A DNA stretch of 64,000 nt from contig NZ_BNEM01000002.1 in assembly GCF_018327705.1 (NCBI RefSeq), positions 2,356,001 through 2,420,000 on the forward strand. Reading direction: 5' to 3'. The translations under genes and the position numbers were made by a program. This document shows, piece by piece, positions 16,815 to 24,556 of this stretch. The notes under the pieces were generated by a model. That model ran no database searches. It saw nothing but the letters and a program-made list of their open reading frames with translations, and was not told the origin of the DNA. This DNA comes from Catellatospora sp. TT07R-123 (GTDB lineage: Bacteria > Actinomycetota > Actinomycetes > Mycobacteriales > Micromonosporaceae). Numbering within the stretch: the first letter of the stretch is position 1; each line of letters starts with the position of its first letter.

Positions 16815-16870
16815 GGTGCACCCGGCCGGGATCGAACCCGCGGCCCTGCGGTTCCGGGAAACCGTCGAGC
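16815..16870 (-). other. tRNA 3'-end-like remnant (possible attachment-site scar)
   Basis: Read on the minus strand, a T-arm-like segment GCGGGTTCGATCCCGGC (T-loop TTCGATC, four of five stem pairs) is preceded by a hairpin CGGTT-TCCCGG-AACCG resembling an anticodon arm and is followed by ACCG. The D-arm and 5' acceptor half are absent, and the anticodon loop is only 6 nt, so this is not a working tRNA. tRNA 3' ends are common integration sites, and it abuts the 3' end of the left-most biosynthetic gene. It could also be chance similarity. Confidence 0.35.
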
Positions 16871-17617
16871 CTAAGCTGGCGCGGGAACGCCGGTCCGTAT
16901 GCCGAGCAGCTCCGCCACCGCGTCCCGGTTCTCCGGGGCGAGCACCGCGAAGTGCCCGCCGGGCAGCACGTGCACGTCGCACTCCGCACTGGTGTGCTCC
17001 GCCCACCACGGCACCAGTGCGTGATCCACCATCCGGTCCTCGGCGCCCATGAGCACGGTCAGCGGCACGTCCAGCCGTACCCCCGTGAACTCGGTCGCCT
17101 CCGCGCCCAGCCGCAGGTCCGCGCTCAGCGTGCCCAGCAGCACCCGGCGCCACCGCGGCCGGTACAGCGCCGCGGGCAGCGGCACGTCGCCCAGCTCCAG
17201 CAGCCCGATCATCTCCGCCTCGGTGGGCGCCCGATGCCGGAACCGCGGCCGCACCCCCGGCACCTGCCCCGACACGATCAGCGCCGTGCACCGGGACCCC
17301 AGCTCCCGCGCCACCCACACCCCCAGCAGCGCGCCCAGACTGTGCCCGAACACGGCCGAGGGCACGTCGTCGGCGAGCTCCCCCAAGGAAGCCACCACGT
17401 CGGCCACGGTGCACCCGGGCCGCTCCCCCAGCCGCCGCTCCCGCCCCGGCAGGTTCAGCCCGCGCACCTCGACGTCGTCGGGCAGGCCGGTCAGCAGCGG
17501 CCGGTAGCTGTTGGGGCCGGCCCCGGAGTGCGGCAGCACCAGCAGGCGCTGCCGCGGGTACGCCGTGGCGGCCGGGCGCAGGGCCACCCACCACCCGGCC
17601 GCCGGGCGTACGTCCAT
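16871..17617 (-). CDS. Type II thioesterase (alpha/beta-hydrolase), copy 1
   Basis: A 248-residue RifR/GrsT-type thioesterase. The strand-loop LLVLPHSGAGPNSYRPLL carries the typical PxxGG-like oxyanion region, the nucleophile elbow is GHSLGA, and a late GGHF supplies the catalytic histidine. Such enzymes remove misprimed or stalled acyl groups from carrier proteins of NRPS or PKS systems. The ATG at 17617 follows GGGAAGGGG and lies 20 nt after the ketoreductase stop, so it is the last gene of a four-gene operon with the hotdog pair and ketoreductase. A second type II thioesterase lies at 19321-20073, which suggests the acyl and peptide arms each have one. Confidence 0.85.
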   Translation of the reverse strand: MDVRPAAGWWVALRPAATAYPRQRLLVLPHSGAGPNSYRPLLTGLPDDVEVRGLNLPGRERRLGERPGCTVADVVASLGELADDVPSAVFGHSLGALLGVWVARELGSRCTALIVSGQVPGVRPRFRHRAPTEAEMIGLLELGDVPLPAALYRPRWRRVLLGTLSADLRLGAEATEFTGVRLDVPLTVLMGAEDRMVDHALVPWWAEHTSAECDVHVLPGGHFAVLAPENRDAVAELLGIRTGVPAPA

Positions 17618-17637
17618 GTCCCCTCCCTTCACTCTCG

Positions 17638-18378
17638 TCAGATGGCCGTTCCGCCGTCGATGCGCAGGACCTGGCCGGTGATGTAGCTCGCGCGCTCGGA
17701 CACCAGGAACGCCACGAGGTCGGCGACCTCGTCGGCGCGCCCGTACCGGCGCAGCGCCACCCGCTCGTGCATGCGCTCGTTCATCTCGGCGGGGAGTCCG
17801 GAGATCATGTCGGTCTCGATGAAGCCGGGGGCGACGGCGTTGACGCGGATGCCGTACTGCCCGACCTCCTTGGCCAGGGCCTGGGTCAGTCCGATGATCC
17901 CGGCCTTGGACGCGGCGTAGTTGGTCTGCATGGGGGTGCCGACCAGGCCCGCGACCGACGACATGGTGACGATGCTGCCCCGGCGGCGGCGCATGAACCG
18001 CCGGATGACGGCCTTGCACACGTGGTAGGTGCCGTCGAGGTTGACGCGCAGCACGCGCTGCCAGTCGTCGTCGCTGAGCAGGGCGAGCGGGTTGTCGCGG
18101 ATGATCCCGGCGACGGGCACGGCGGCGTCGACGGGGCCGAGCTCGCGTTCGACGTCGGCGACGAAGTCCTGGACGGCCTGCCGGTCGGCGACGTCGACCT
18201 TGGCGCCGAACACGCGGGCGCCGGCCTCGGTCGCGGCGGCGGCCGTGGCGTCGGCGGCGTCCCCGGCGGACTGGTAGCAGAAGGCCACGTCCCAGCCGTC
18301 GGCGGCCAGGCGGGTGACGACGGCGGCGCCGATGCCGCGCGAGCCGCCGGTGACCAGGGCTACAGGTCGGTCGGTCAT
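17638..18378 (-). CDS. 3-oxoacyl-ACP reductase-like ketoreductase (FabG-like SDR)
   Basis: A 246-residue short-chain dehydrogenase. The NADPH-binding motif is TGGSRGIG near residue 10; the catalytic Ser, Tyr and Lys lie in [28 protein letters not shown] and the C-terminal [14 protein letters not shown] match FabG. The usual NNAG structural motif reads PVAG ([12 protein letters not shown]), a departure also found in some pathway-specific ketoreductases. It should reduce beta-ketoacyl-ACP to beta-hydroxyacyl-ACP. Its ATG overlaps the stop of the hotdog gene by 4 nt (ATGA), so the two are translationally coupled. The pairing with two hotdog proteins points to a dedicated acyl chain rather than housekeeping fatty acid synthesis. 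Confidence 0.88.
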   Translation of the reverse strand: MTDRPVALVTGGSRGIGAAVVTRLAADGWDVAFCYQSAGDAADATAAAATEAGARVFGAKVDVADRQAVQDFVADVERELGPVDAAVPVAGIIRDNPLALLSDDDWQRVLRVNLDGTYHVCKAVIRRFMRRRRGSIVTMSSVAGLVGTPMQTNYAASKAGIIGLTQALAKEVGQYGIRVNAVAPGFIETDMISGLPAEMNERMHERVALRRYGRADEVADLVAFLVSERASYITGQVLRIDGGTAI

Positions 18379-18845
18379 GCCGCCTCCTCGGTCGTGGTGG
18401 CGCGGATGAGCTGCTCGGCCGGGCGGAGCCCGGCCATCAGCCGCGACACTTCCATGATCGTTTTCCCGTGTACGGTGGCCGCGCCCCGGAAGATCGCGGT
18501 GTCGCCGAAGTGGCGCACCACCTCGACCCGGTGCTCGATCACGTCGCCGGTGCGGGCCCGGCCCGGCAGGCGGATGCCCTCGCCCTGCCCCGCGACCGCG
18601 ACGGCGCCGCGGACGACGTCCGGGTTCGGCCGCTCCCAGAGCATCAGCACCAGCGCGGCCTGCGCGAACGACTCGATCGTCAGGCCGGGCGGGAACTCGT
18701 CCTCCCCGGCGGCCCAGGGCCGCTGCGCGGTGACGGTGTACCGGGCGGTGATGGTGCGCCGCGGCACGACTGAGAGGATCTCGTCGACCAGCAGCACCGG
18801 CGGGCGGTGCGGGATGATCCGGGTGATCTGGTCGCGGCCGGTCAT
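18375..18845 (-). CDS. Hotdog-fold dehydratase-like subunit (Glu-bearing, catalytic His absent)
   Basis: A 156-residue FabZ-like protein. The N-terminal [12 protein letters not shown] matches the FabZ motif PHRxPFLLVD, and [11 protein letters not shown] aligns with the helix that carries the catalytic glutamate. The GHFPG segment that carries the catalytic histidine in FabZ is replaced by AGEDEFPPG, so the histidine is missing. Its partner (18845-19231) has GHYPG but Asp instead of Glu. Together they could form one heteromeric dehydratase site, as described for dehydratase pairs in aryl polyene and highly reducing type II PKS pathways. The start overlaps the partner's stop (TGATG), supporting equimolar synthesis. 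It could instead be a non-catalytic scaffold. Confidence 0.75.
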   Translation of the reverse strand: MTGRDQITRIIPHRPPVLLVDEILSVVPRRTITARYTVTAQRPWAAGEDEFPPGLTIESFAQAALVLMLWERPNPDVVRGAVAVAGQGEGIRLPGRARTGDVIEHRVEVVRHFGDTAIFRGAATVHGKTIMEVSRLMAGLRPAEQLIRATTTEEAA

Positions 18846-19231
18846 CACGGCCGCCCGGTGTAGCCGAGCACGAACGTGGCGACCAGGCCGTGCTCGTCGG
18901 ACAGTTCGGCGCGCCAGCGGGTGGCCTCCGGGTCCGGGCGCAGGGTCACGGCCACGGGGGTGCCGGGGCGCACGGGCGCACGGAAACGGCAGTTGGCGAC
19001 CTCCGCCAGCTCGCCCGTGCCGGCACCGGCGGCGCGGATCATCCGGTCGGCGGCGTCCAGCAGGAAAGCCCCCGGGAGGATGGCGAAGCCGGGGTAGTGC
19101 CCGGCGTACAGCGGAAGGTCCGCTTGGGGGCTGAGCACCGCGTGGACGGTGCCGTCCGGATCGACGGCCGGCTCGATCGCGAAAGGGGTGAGCGGTTCGG
19201 CGCGGGGCGGGCTGACGGAGGTCACCGCCAT
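18845..19231 (-). CDS. Hotdog-fold dehydratase-like subunit (His-bearing)
   Basis: A 128-residue FabZ/FabA-like hotdog protein. [20 protein letters not shown] matches the FabZ block GHFPGxPxxPGVLxxE, with the catalytic histidine present but the glutamate replaced by Asp (LLDAAD). The N-terminal PHRYPFLLVD motif is missing, so the protein is short. It is the first gene of the minus-strand operon hotdog-hotdog-FabG-thioesterase and shares an 89-nt divergent promoter region with the thioesterase at 19321. The predicted job is dehydration of beta-hydroxyacyl-ACP with its partner subunit. Confidence 0.72.
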   Translation of the reverse strand: MAVTSVSPPRAEPLTPFAIEPAVDPDGTVHAVLSPQADLPLYAGHYPGFAILPGAFLLDAADRMIRAAGAGTGELAEVANCRFRAPVRPGTPVAVTLRPDPEATRWRAELSDEHGLVATFVLGYTGRP

Positions 19232-19245
19232 ACCGTGCCGGGGGC

Positions 19246-19303
19246 GTCTATACGGTTCCTATGGGCTGGCGCGGCGCCGAATACAGGTGCGCGATAGAAC
19301 CGG
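19246..19303. promoter_or_regulatory. Divergent promoter region with TCTATAC-type motif
   Basis: AT-rich islands in the 89-nt divergent gap: GTCTATAC at 19246-19253 and ATAGAACCGG at 19294-19303, the latter being the complement of CCGGTTCTAT. A related CCGGGTCTATAC lies at 61774-61785 in front of the SbnA-like gene. Either element could act as a -10 sequence or as a shared regulator site; this is inferred from composition and position. Confidence 0.4.
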
Positions 19304-19320
19304 ACCCTAGCTTCGCGCGT

Positions 19321-20073
19321 ATGACTGAGACGATGATCGAACGCGGCTCGGCCTGGCTGCGGCAGTTCGCGGCGGTCCCGTCGGCGCGGCAGCGGCTGGT
19401 GTGCCTGCCGCACGCGGGCGGCACCGCAGGTTTCTACCGCACCTGGGCCGCGCGGCTGCCGCACAGCATGGAGCTGCTCGCGGTGCGCTATCCGGGGCGG
19501 CAGGACCGGCTGCACGAGCCCCTGGTGACGGGCATGGCCGAGCTCGCCGACCGGATCACCGAGGCGCTGGTGCCACTGCTGGACCGGCCGCTGGCCCTGT
19601 TCGGGCACAGCATGGGCGCGGCGGTGGCGTACGAGGTGGCCGCGCGGCTGGAGCAGCGGCACGCGTTCCGGCCGTCGCGGCTGTTCGTGTCGGGGCGGGA
19701 GGCGCCGCACCGGGGCCGGGTCGTCGACCCGGACTCGCGTACCGACCAGGCCCTGATCGACGAGATGCACGGCGTGGACGAGTCCGAGCGGGCCACGCTG
19801 GCCGATCCGGACCTGCGCGAGCTGATCCTGCCCGCGCTGCGCTCGGACTTCCGGCTGATCGACGAGTACCGGCCGCGGCAGCCCGCCGTGGTCGCGGCGC
19901 CGGTGACGGCGTACACGGGGATCAGCGATCCGGGGTGCGCGGTGCCGGCGGTGCGGGCGTGGGGCGAGCTGACCTCGGGCGGGTTCGACATGCGGGTCTT
20001 CACCGGGGGGCACTTCTACCTGGTCGAGGCCGAGCCGCAGCTGGTCGGCGACCTGGTGCAGCGGTTGCGCTGA
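19321..20073 (+). CDS. Type II thioesterase, copy 2
   Basis: A 250-residue alpha/beta-hydrolase of the NRPS type II thioesterase family. RLVCLPHAGGTAGFYRTWA holds the oxyanion loop (PHAGG), the nucleophile elbow is GHSMGA, a catalytic Asp is probably in TGISDPG, and the histidine is in GGHFYL. It closely follows the canonical SrfD/GrsT pattern (RYPGRQDRL, FVSGREAPH), more so than copy 1, so I infer a role in editing the peptidyl carrier proteins. The ATG at 19321 is preferred over one at 19261, which lies in the divergent promoter. It converges on the oxygenase gene with a strong shared hairpin. Confidence 0.9.
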   Translation: MTETMIERGSAWLRQFAAVPSARQRLVCLPHAGGTAGFYRTWAARLPHSMELLAVRYPGRQDRLHEPLVTGMAELADRITEALVPLLDRPLALFGHSMGAAVAYEVAARLEQRHAFRPSRLFVSGREAPHRGRVVDPDSRTDQALIDEMHGVDESERATLADPDLRELILPALRSDFRLIDEYRPRQPAVVAAPVTAYTGISDPGCAVPAVRAWGELTSGGFDMRVFTGGHFYLVEAEPQLVGDLVQRLR

Positions 20074-20082
20074 GACGTGGAG

Positions 20083-20129
20083 CGGCGCCCGCCGCGGTCG
20101 TACGGGGGAGACGACCGCGGCGGGCGCCG
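20083..20129. terminator. Bidirectional hairpin terminator
   Basis: Perfect 19-bp stem (20083-20101 with 20111-20129) and a 9-nt loop between the convergent thioesterase and oxygenase genes. Confidence 0.85.
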
Positions 20130-20140
20130 TGTCTGCGCGC

Positions 20141-21070
20141 TCAGACCGACGGCTCCGCCATCGCCACCGCGATCTTCCGCGGCCCGGTGAACGGTTCGCG
20201 GCCGTGCGCGACCAGCATGTTGTCGACCAGCACCACGTCGTCGCGCTGGTAGTCGAACCGGGTGCTGGCCAGCCGGTAGCAGGCCCGCAGGTGCGCCACC
20301 ACGTCGTCTTCGATCACACCGCCGTCGCCGTAGTAGGAGTTGGTCGGCAGTTCCTCGTCGGCGAACAGGTTGCGCAGCCCGTCGCGTACGTCGGGCGCCT
20401 GCGTGGTCACGTGGAAGAAGGTGGCGTGGTTGAACCACACCGGCTCTCCGCTGACCGGGTGGTAGTGGACCGCCTGGCGGACCGCGCGGGTGCGCAGGCC
20501 GCCGTCGGGCAGCCACTCCCACTGGATGCCCCGGTCCTCACAGTAGGCCTGCACCTCGGTGCGGTCCTCGGTGCCGAAGACGTGCTGCCAGGCCACCCCG
20601 AAGTCGGGGTAGAAGTTGCGCTGCACCAGCCAGCCCCGGGCCTGGAACTCCTCGCGCACGGCCGGGTGGACCAGGCTGAGCACCCGGCGCACGTCGGCCA
20701 GCGGCGTGGCACCCTGCGAGGTCGGCGGCTCGATGCAGTAGAAGTACAGCGTGCGCGGCCAGACCGCCTGGTAGGAGTTCTCGTTGTGCAGGAAGATCTC
20801 CTCGTCCGGCGGGTAGTCCGTGGACGTGTAGACCTGGCCCTTGATCGTGCTGCGCGGCGACGAGCGCTCCGAGTAGGTCAGCGGCGCGCCGGACAGGGCG
20901 CGCACGACCGCGTCGAACCCGTCGACGCCGCCGATCGCGAAGCCGCGCAGCAGCACCGCGCCGTGCGTGTGCAGCGCCTTGCGGATCCGCTCCCGGTCGG
21001 CCTCGATATGGCTGAGCCCGGACGGCCCCCCGTCGGACTCGACGACGAACGGCAGTGAGTATTCGGTCAT
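20141..21070 (-). CDS. SyrP-like TauD/CAS-family non-haem iron oxygenase, copy 1
   Basis: A 309-residue Fe(II)/2-oxoglutarate dioxygenase. VYTSTDYPPDEEIFLHNENS contains the iron-binding HxE pair (H95, E97), followed by YFYCIEPPTSQGATPLADVR. The distal histidine and the 2-oxoglutarate-binding arginine lie near VAHGREPFTGPR at the C-terminus. This is the pattern of SyrP, an aspartyl beta-hydroxylase of syringomycin synthesis acting on carrier-bound Asp, and of related NRPS tailoring oxygenases. The NRPS here has two Asn/Asp-like adenylation domains, a plausible substrate. The ATG at 21070 follows GGGGGAGA and lies 13 nt after the stop of copy 2, so the pair is co-transcribed. Desaturation or another oxidation cannot be excluded. 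Confidence 0.85.
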   Translation of the reverse strand: MTEYSLPFVVESDGGPSGLSHIEADRERIRKALHTHGAVLLRGFAIGGVDGFDAVVRALSGAPLTYSERSSPRSTIKGQVYTSTDYPPDEEIFLHNENSYQAVWPRTLYFYCIEPPTSQGATPLADVRRVLSLVHPAVREEFQARGWLVQRNFYPDFGVAWQHVFGTEDRTEVQAYCEDRGIQWEWLPDGGLRTRAVRQAVHYHPVSGEPVWFNHATFFHVTTQAPDVRDGLRNLFADEELPTNSYYGDGGVIEDDVVAHLRACYRLASTRFDYQRDDVVLVDNMLVAHGREPFTGPRKIAVAMAEPSV

Positions 21071-21083
21071 CTTCTCCCCCGGT

Positions 21084-22022
21084 TCAGTCCGACATGGCCA
21101 CGAGCACCCGCCGCTTGCCCGTGTACGGGCGGCGGCCGTGCCCGACCAGCAGGTTGTCGATGAGCAGCAGGTCGCCGACGCGCCAGTCGACGTTCACGGC
21201 GGCTTCCAGGGCGCGGTCGCGGACCTGGATGACGTACTCGTCCGGGATCGGCGAGCCGTCGGCGAACCGCACCGACTGGGGCAGCTCGTCCTCCTTGAGG
21301 ATCTGGGCCAGGGCCCGCGCCGTGTCGTCGCCCAGCGCCGCCGGGTGCCACTGGTCGGCCTGGTTGAACCAGACCTCGGCGCCGGTGACCGGGTGGGTGG
21401 TGGTGGACGGGCGGATCTGGCTGACCTTCAGGCCCTCGGCGCTCCAGGACCACTGCGCGCCGGAGGCGGCGAGGAACTTCTCGACCTCCTCGCGGTCCTC
21501 GGTCTCGAACGTCTGCTGCCAGCTCTTGCCCAGCCCGAGGCCGTCGTGCAGGTTCTGGGTGTAGCGCACGCCCCCCGCGAACGCGGCGCGCACCTCGGGG
21601 TCGAGCAGCTCCAGCCACAGGTTGGCGTCGACGACCGGGGTGGCGCCGCCGGTCTCGGCGGCGATCTCACAGAAGAAGAGCAGCCGGGACGGCCAGGCGG
21701 CCGCGTACGACAGCTCGTTGTGCATGGAGATGGTGAACTCCGGCGGGTACTCCGTGGAGGTGTACACGTTGGCGCCGACCTTGGTACGCGGCGAGTTGCC
21801 GTGCACGTAGGCCAGCCGGTGGGGCAGGAGCAGGTCCATCACCGGGTCGAGCGTCTGCGGGGTGACCCCGAAGCCGCGGAAGACCAGGGCCTTGCGTTCG
21901 GTGAGCAGTCCCCCGAGGTCCGGGTGGTCGCGCAGGTAGCCGGCCAGTCCCTCGGCCGTCGCGGCGACACCGGCGTCGGCGGGCGTGATCTCGGTGGGCG
22001 TCCAGCGGTGGTGCTGCGTCAT
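21084..22022 (-). CDS. SyrP-like TauD/CAS-family non-haem iron oxygenase, copy 2
   Basis: A 312-residue paralogue of the next gene. VYTSTEYPPEFTISMHNELS contains the HxE iron ligands (H101, E103), followed by FFCEIAAETGGATPVVDANL; the distal histidine is in VGHGRRPYTGKR. The two copies align throughout but differ in most loops, so they are not a recent duplication and probably act on different residues or carrier domains. It is the first gene of the oxygenase pair. A moderate GAGAGG site precedes the ATG. A palindromic repeat and the exporter terminator lie in the 234 nt upstream. Confidence 0.85.
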   Translation of the reverse strand: MTQHHRWTPTEITPADAGVAATAEGLAGYLRDHPDLGGLLTERKALVFRGFGVTPQTLDPVMDLLLPHRLAYVHGNSPRTKVGANVYTSTEYPPEFTISMHNELSYAAAWPSRLLFFCEIAAETGGATPVVDANLWLELLDPEVRAAFAGGVRYTQNLHDGLGLGKSWQQTFETEDREEVEKFLAASGAQWSWSAEGLKVSQIRPSTTTHPVTGAEVWFNQADQWHPAALGDDTARALAQILKEDELPQSVRFADGSPIPDEYVIQVRDRALEAAVNVDWRVGDLLLIDNLLVGHGRRPYTGKRRVLVAMSD

Positions 22023-22123
22023 TGGCGTTGGCCTCTCTTCAGGCTGTACGCCGCACCGTCGCCCCCCGCCCTATATTTCGTCGATACACCCAGATCACCC
22101 CCGCCCGCCGGGGCCACACCCCT

Positions 22124-22190
22124 GGCCAAGTTGCCGGGCAATCGGGCGTATCTCGGGGCCCCATTCCCCCGATTGCCCGGCAACTTGGCC
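22124..22190. repeat. Palindromic repeat, family B, copy 1
   Basis: Perfect 23-bp inverted arms (22124-22146 and 22168-22190; core AGTTGCCGGGCAATCGGG) with a 21-nt loop starting CGTATCTCGG. A near-identical element, including part of the loop (CGTATCTTGG), is at 31019-31083. A separate GC-rich terminator hairpin stands beside it, so this element is not needed for termination. Confidence 0.88.
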
Positions 22191-22202
22191 AAGGACGCGG
22201 AC

Positions 22203-22240
22203 CGGGGCCGGGCGAGGGGGTCAGCCCTCGCCCGGCCCCG
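22203..22240 (-). terminator. Terminator hairpin of the MMPL exporter gene
   Basis: Perfect 16-bp stem (22203-22218 with 22225-22240) and a 6-nt loop, 17 nt beyond the exporter stop on the minus strand. Confidence 0.8.
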
Positions 22241-22256
22241 GGCGGTCGGAGGTCCG

Positions 22257-24422
22257 TCAGCGGGTGCCGACGAGCTCCGGGGTGGGGTCGTCCTCGGCCG
22301 GGGCCGTGGCGGCCGCGGCCTCGTGCAGGCCGTAGCGGCGGTGCAGCTTGGCCAGCGGGCCCGGGGCCCACCAGGCCGCGCGGCCCAGCAGCGACAGCAC
22401 GGCGGGGACGAGGATGCACCGCACGATGGTGGCGTCGATCAGCACCGCCACGAACAGGCCGAGACCGACCTGCTCCAGCTGGCCCACCTTGGACGCGCCG
22501 AAGAACGCGAACACGATGAGCATCAGCGCGGCGGCGGAGGTGATGATGCCGCCGCTGCGCTGCAGGCCCCAGCGCACCGCGGTGTTGCTGTCCAGGCCGG
22601 TGTCGCGGTACTCCTTGATCCGGCCGAGCAGGAACACCTCGTAGTCCATCGACAGGCCGAACGCGAACGCGAACACGATCACGATCATGTACGGGCTGAG
22701 CCCGCCCACGGTCAGCGTGTCCAGCGGGCCGGACAGCCAGCCCTCCTGGAACACCCCGACCAGCACGCCGAACGTCGCGGCCAGCGACAGCAGGTTCATC
22801 ACGACCGCCTTGACCGGGATCACCAGCGAGCCGGTCATGAGGAACAGCAGGATGATCATCGCCAGCACGGTGATGGCGACCCCCAGCGGGAGCCCGGACT
22901 TCAGGCGCTCGTTGAGGTCGATCAGGGTCGCCGCGTCACCGGTCACCCAGGACTCGACGCCCGCCGGGCGGTCGGCGCGGATCCGCTTGACCAGCGCCTG
23001 AGCCTCGGGGCCCTGGCCCTGGTGCTTGACCGCGATGATCACGGTCGACAGGTCCGAGCTGACCGAACCGGCCTTCTCGACCCGGACCACCTCCGGGTCG
23101 CTCGCCCACCTCGCCGCGTACGCGTCGAGGGTGGCCTTGTCGGTGCGGGCCACCACCCGGACGGCCGCCTGCTGGGTCTGGCTGAACTTGGCGGTCAGGG
23201 TGTCGGCCACCCGCACCGCCTGGAGGCTGCGGGGCAGGCCCTCCAGCTGGGGGACCTTGATGGTGACGTTGAGCAGCGGCAGCGCGATGGCCAGCAGCAC
23301 CGCCACGCCCGCCAGGGTGATCAGCAGCGGCTGGCGCTGCGTGACCTTGGCCAGCCGGGCGAAGAAGCCGCCCTCCAGCTCGGCGGCGGTGGGCACACCG
23401 CTGCCGCGGGCCTCCTTGCGGGCGGCCTCCTTCTTCGACACCTTGATCCACTTACCGCAGAGGCGGACCAGGGCGGCGGTGAGGGTGAGCGCCACGAGCA
23501 GCGCCATCAGCGCGGTGGAGATGCCGGCCAGCGCCATCGCCCGCAGCCGCGGGATCTCGAAGGCGAGCAGGCCGGTCAGCGACGCCGCGACCGTGAGCGC
23601 GCTGAAGCTGATGGTGCGGCCGGCCGTCGACCAGGCCCGGCGAACCGCCTCCGCACGGTCGTCGGTGGTCAGCAGCTCCTCGCGGTAGCGGGCGACGAGC
23701 AGCAGGCCGTAGTCGATCGACAGGCCCAGACCCAGCAGCGTCACCACGGTGATGACGTTGGCGTCCAGGTCGACGAAGGACGAGAAGCCCAGCAGCAGGC
23801 CGAACGCGCCGAACATCGTCGCGACGGCCGTGGCCACCGGCAGGCCGGCGGCGACGATGCCGCCGAACACGAAGATCAGCACCAGCAGGGTCACCGGCAG
23901 CGAGAAGGACTCGGCGTTGGCGAGGTCGTTCTCGACCGCGCCGTTGGCCTCCTCACCGATGAGGTCGCCGCCGCCGATCTCCAGCTTGGCCCCGGGCAGC
24001 TGCCCGGCGGCCTCGGTGATGCGGTCGGTCACGGCCACGAACGGCTTGTGCTGCGACTCGGCCTTGGCCAGGGTCACGAACACCGCGATCGTGGTCTTGT
24101 CCGCCGACACCACCGGGTCGGAGACCTCCTTGACTCCGTCCACGGCCCGCATGTCGGTGACGGCCTTGGTGAGCACGTCGGTGGTCGACTGGGCCTGGGT
24201 GTCGGTGCCCTGGATCACCGCGGCGAACTCGACGCCGTGGTCGATCGCGGCCACGATGGCCTCGTGGGCGTGCCCGCCCTCGGTGCCCTGCAACTGGTTG
24301 GTGTCCCCCATGTTGCCGAACAGGGGATCGAGTGCCGTGCCTCCCGCGACCGCAAGAAGCAGCCAGAGGACGGCAACCAGCCACGCCCTCCGATAGGCGA
24401 ATGCGCCGATACGAGAACTCAT
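22257..24422 (-). CDS. MMPL/RND-family membrane exporter
   Basis: About 721 residues with the duplicated RND layout: one N-terminal helix, a large extracytoplasmic loop (about 35-170), five to six helices, a second helix and loop (about 375-520), then the final helices. The proton-relay Asp-Tyr pairs are in GLSIDYGLLL and GLSMDYEVFL, the MMPL hallmark. Such proteins export lipids, lipopeptides or drugs. It diverges from the sensor kinase operon and could export, or give resistance to, the product of the flanking biosynthetic genes. The ATG at 24422 begins at SSRIGAFAYRRAW, the family-typical N-terminus; other in-frame starts up to 24476 exist, and none has a good ribosome site. Confidence 0.88.
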   Translation of the reverse strand: MSSRIGAFAYRRAWLVAVLWLLLAVAGGTALDPLFGNMGDTNQLQGTEGGHAHEAIVAAIDHGVEFAAVIQGTDTQAQSTTDVLTKAVTDMRAVDGVKEVSDPVVSADKTTIAVFVTLAKAESQHKPFVAVTDRITEAAGQLPGAKLEIGGGDLIGEEANGAVENDLANAESFSLPVTLLVLIFVFGGIVAAGLPVATAVATMFGAFGLLLGFSSFVDLDANVITVVTLLGLGLSIDYGLLLVARYREELLTTDDRAEAVRRAWSTAGRTISFSALTVAASLTGLLAFEIPRLRAMALAGISTALMALLVALTLTAALVRLCGKWIKVSKKEAARKEARGSGVPTAAELEGGFFARLAKVTQRQPLLITLAGVAVLLAIALPLLNVTIKVPQLEGLPRSLQAVRVADTLTAKFSQTQQAAVRVVARTDKATLDAYAARWASDPEVVRVEKAGSVSSDLSTVIIAVKHQGQGPEAQALVKRIRADRPAGVESWVTGDAATLIDLNERLKSGLPLGVAITVLAMIILLFLMTGSLVIPVKAVVMNLLSLAATFGVLVGVFQEGWLSGPLDTLTVGGLSPYMIVIVFAFAFGLSMDYEVFLLGRIKEYRDTGLDSNTAVRWGLQRSGGIITSAAALMLIVFAFFGASKVGQLEQVGLGLFVAVLIDATIVRCILVPAVLSLLGRAAWWAPGPLAKLHRRYGLHEAAAATAPAEDDPTPELVGTR

Positions 24423-24556
24423 GGCAAGCAGCGTGACAGTCGATGCGATCAGCGTCGATGGTATTCCCATCCGCATTCATGGTGGTGCTGGCTTCACCCC
24501 CGATCCGGCATCCTGTGTCATGTTCCGGCCCTGGTCACGCCCGTAAGGTCGCTGTC

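Noticed and set aside
16815-16870. A complete functional tRNA gene
   Set aside because: Only T-arm-like and anticodon-arm-like pieces are present. The anticodon loop has 6 nt, one T-stem pair is broken, and the D-arm and 5' acceptor are missing, so it is listed only as a remnant.
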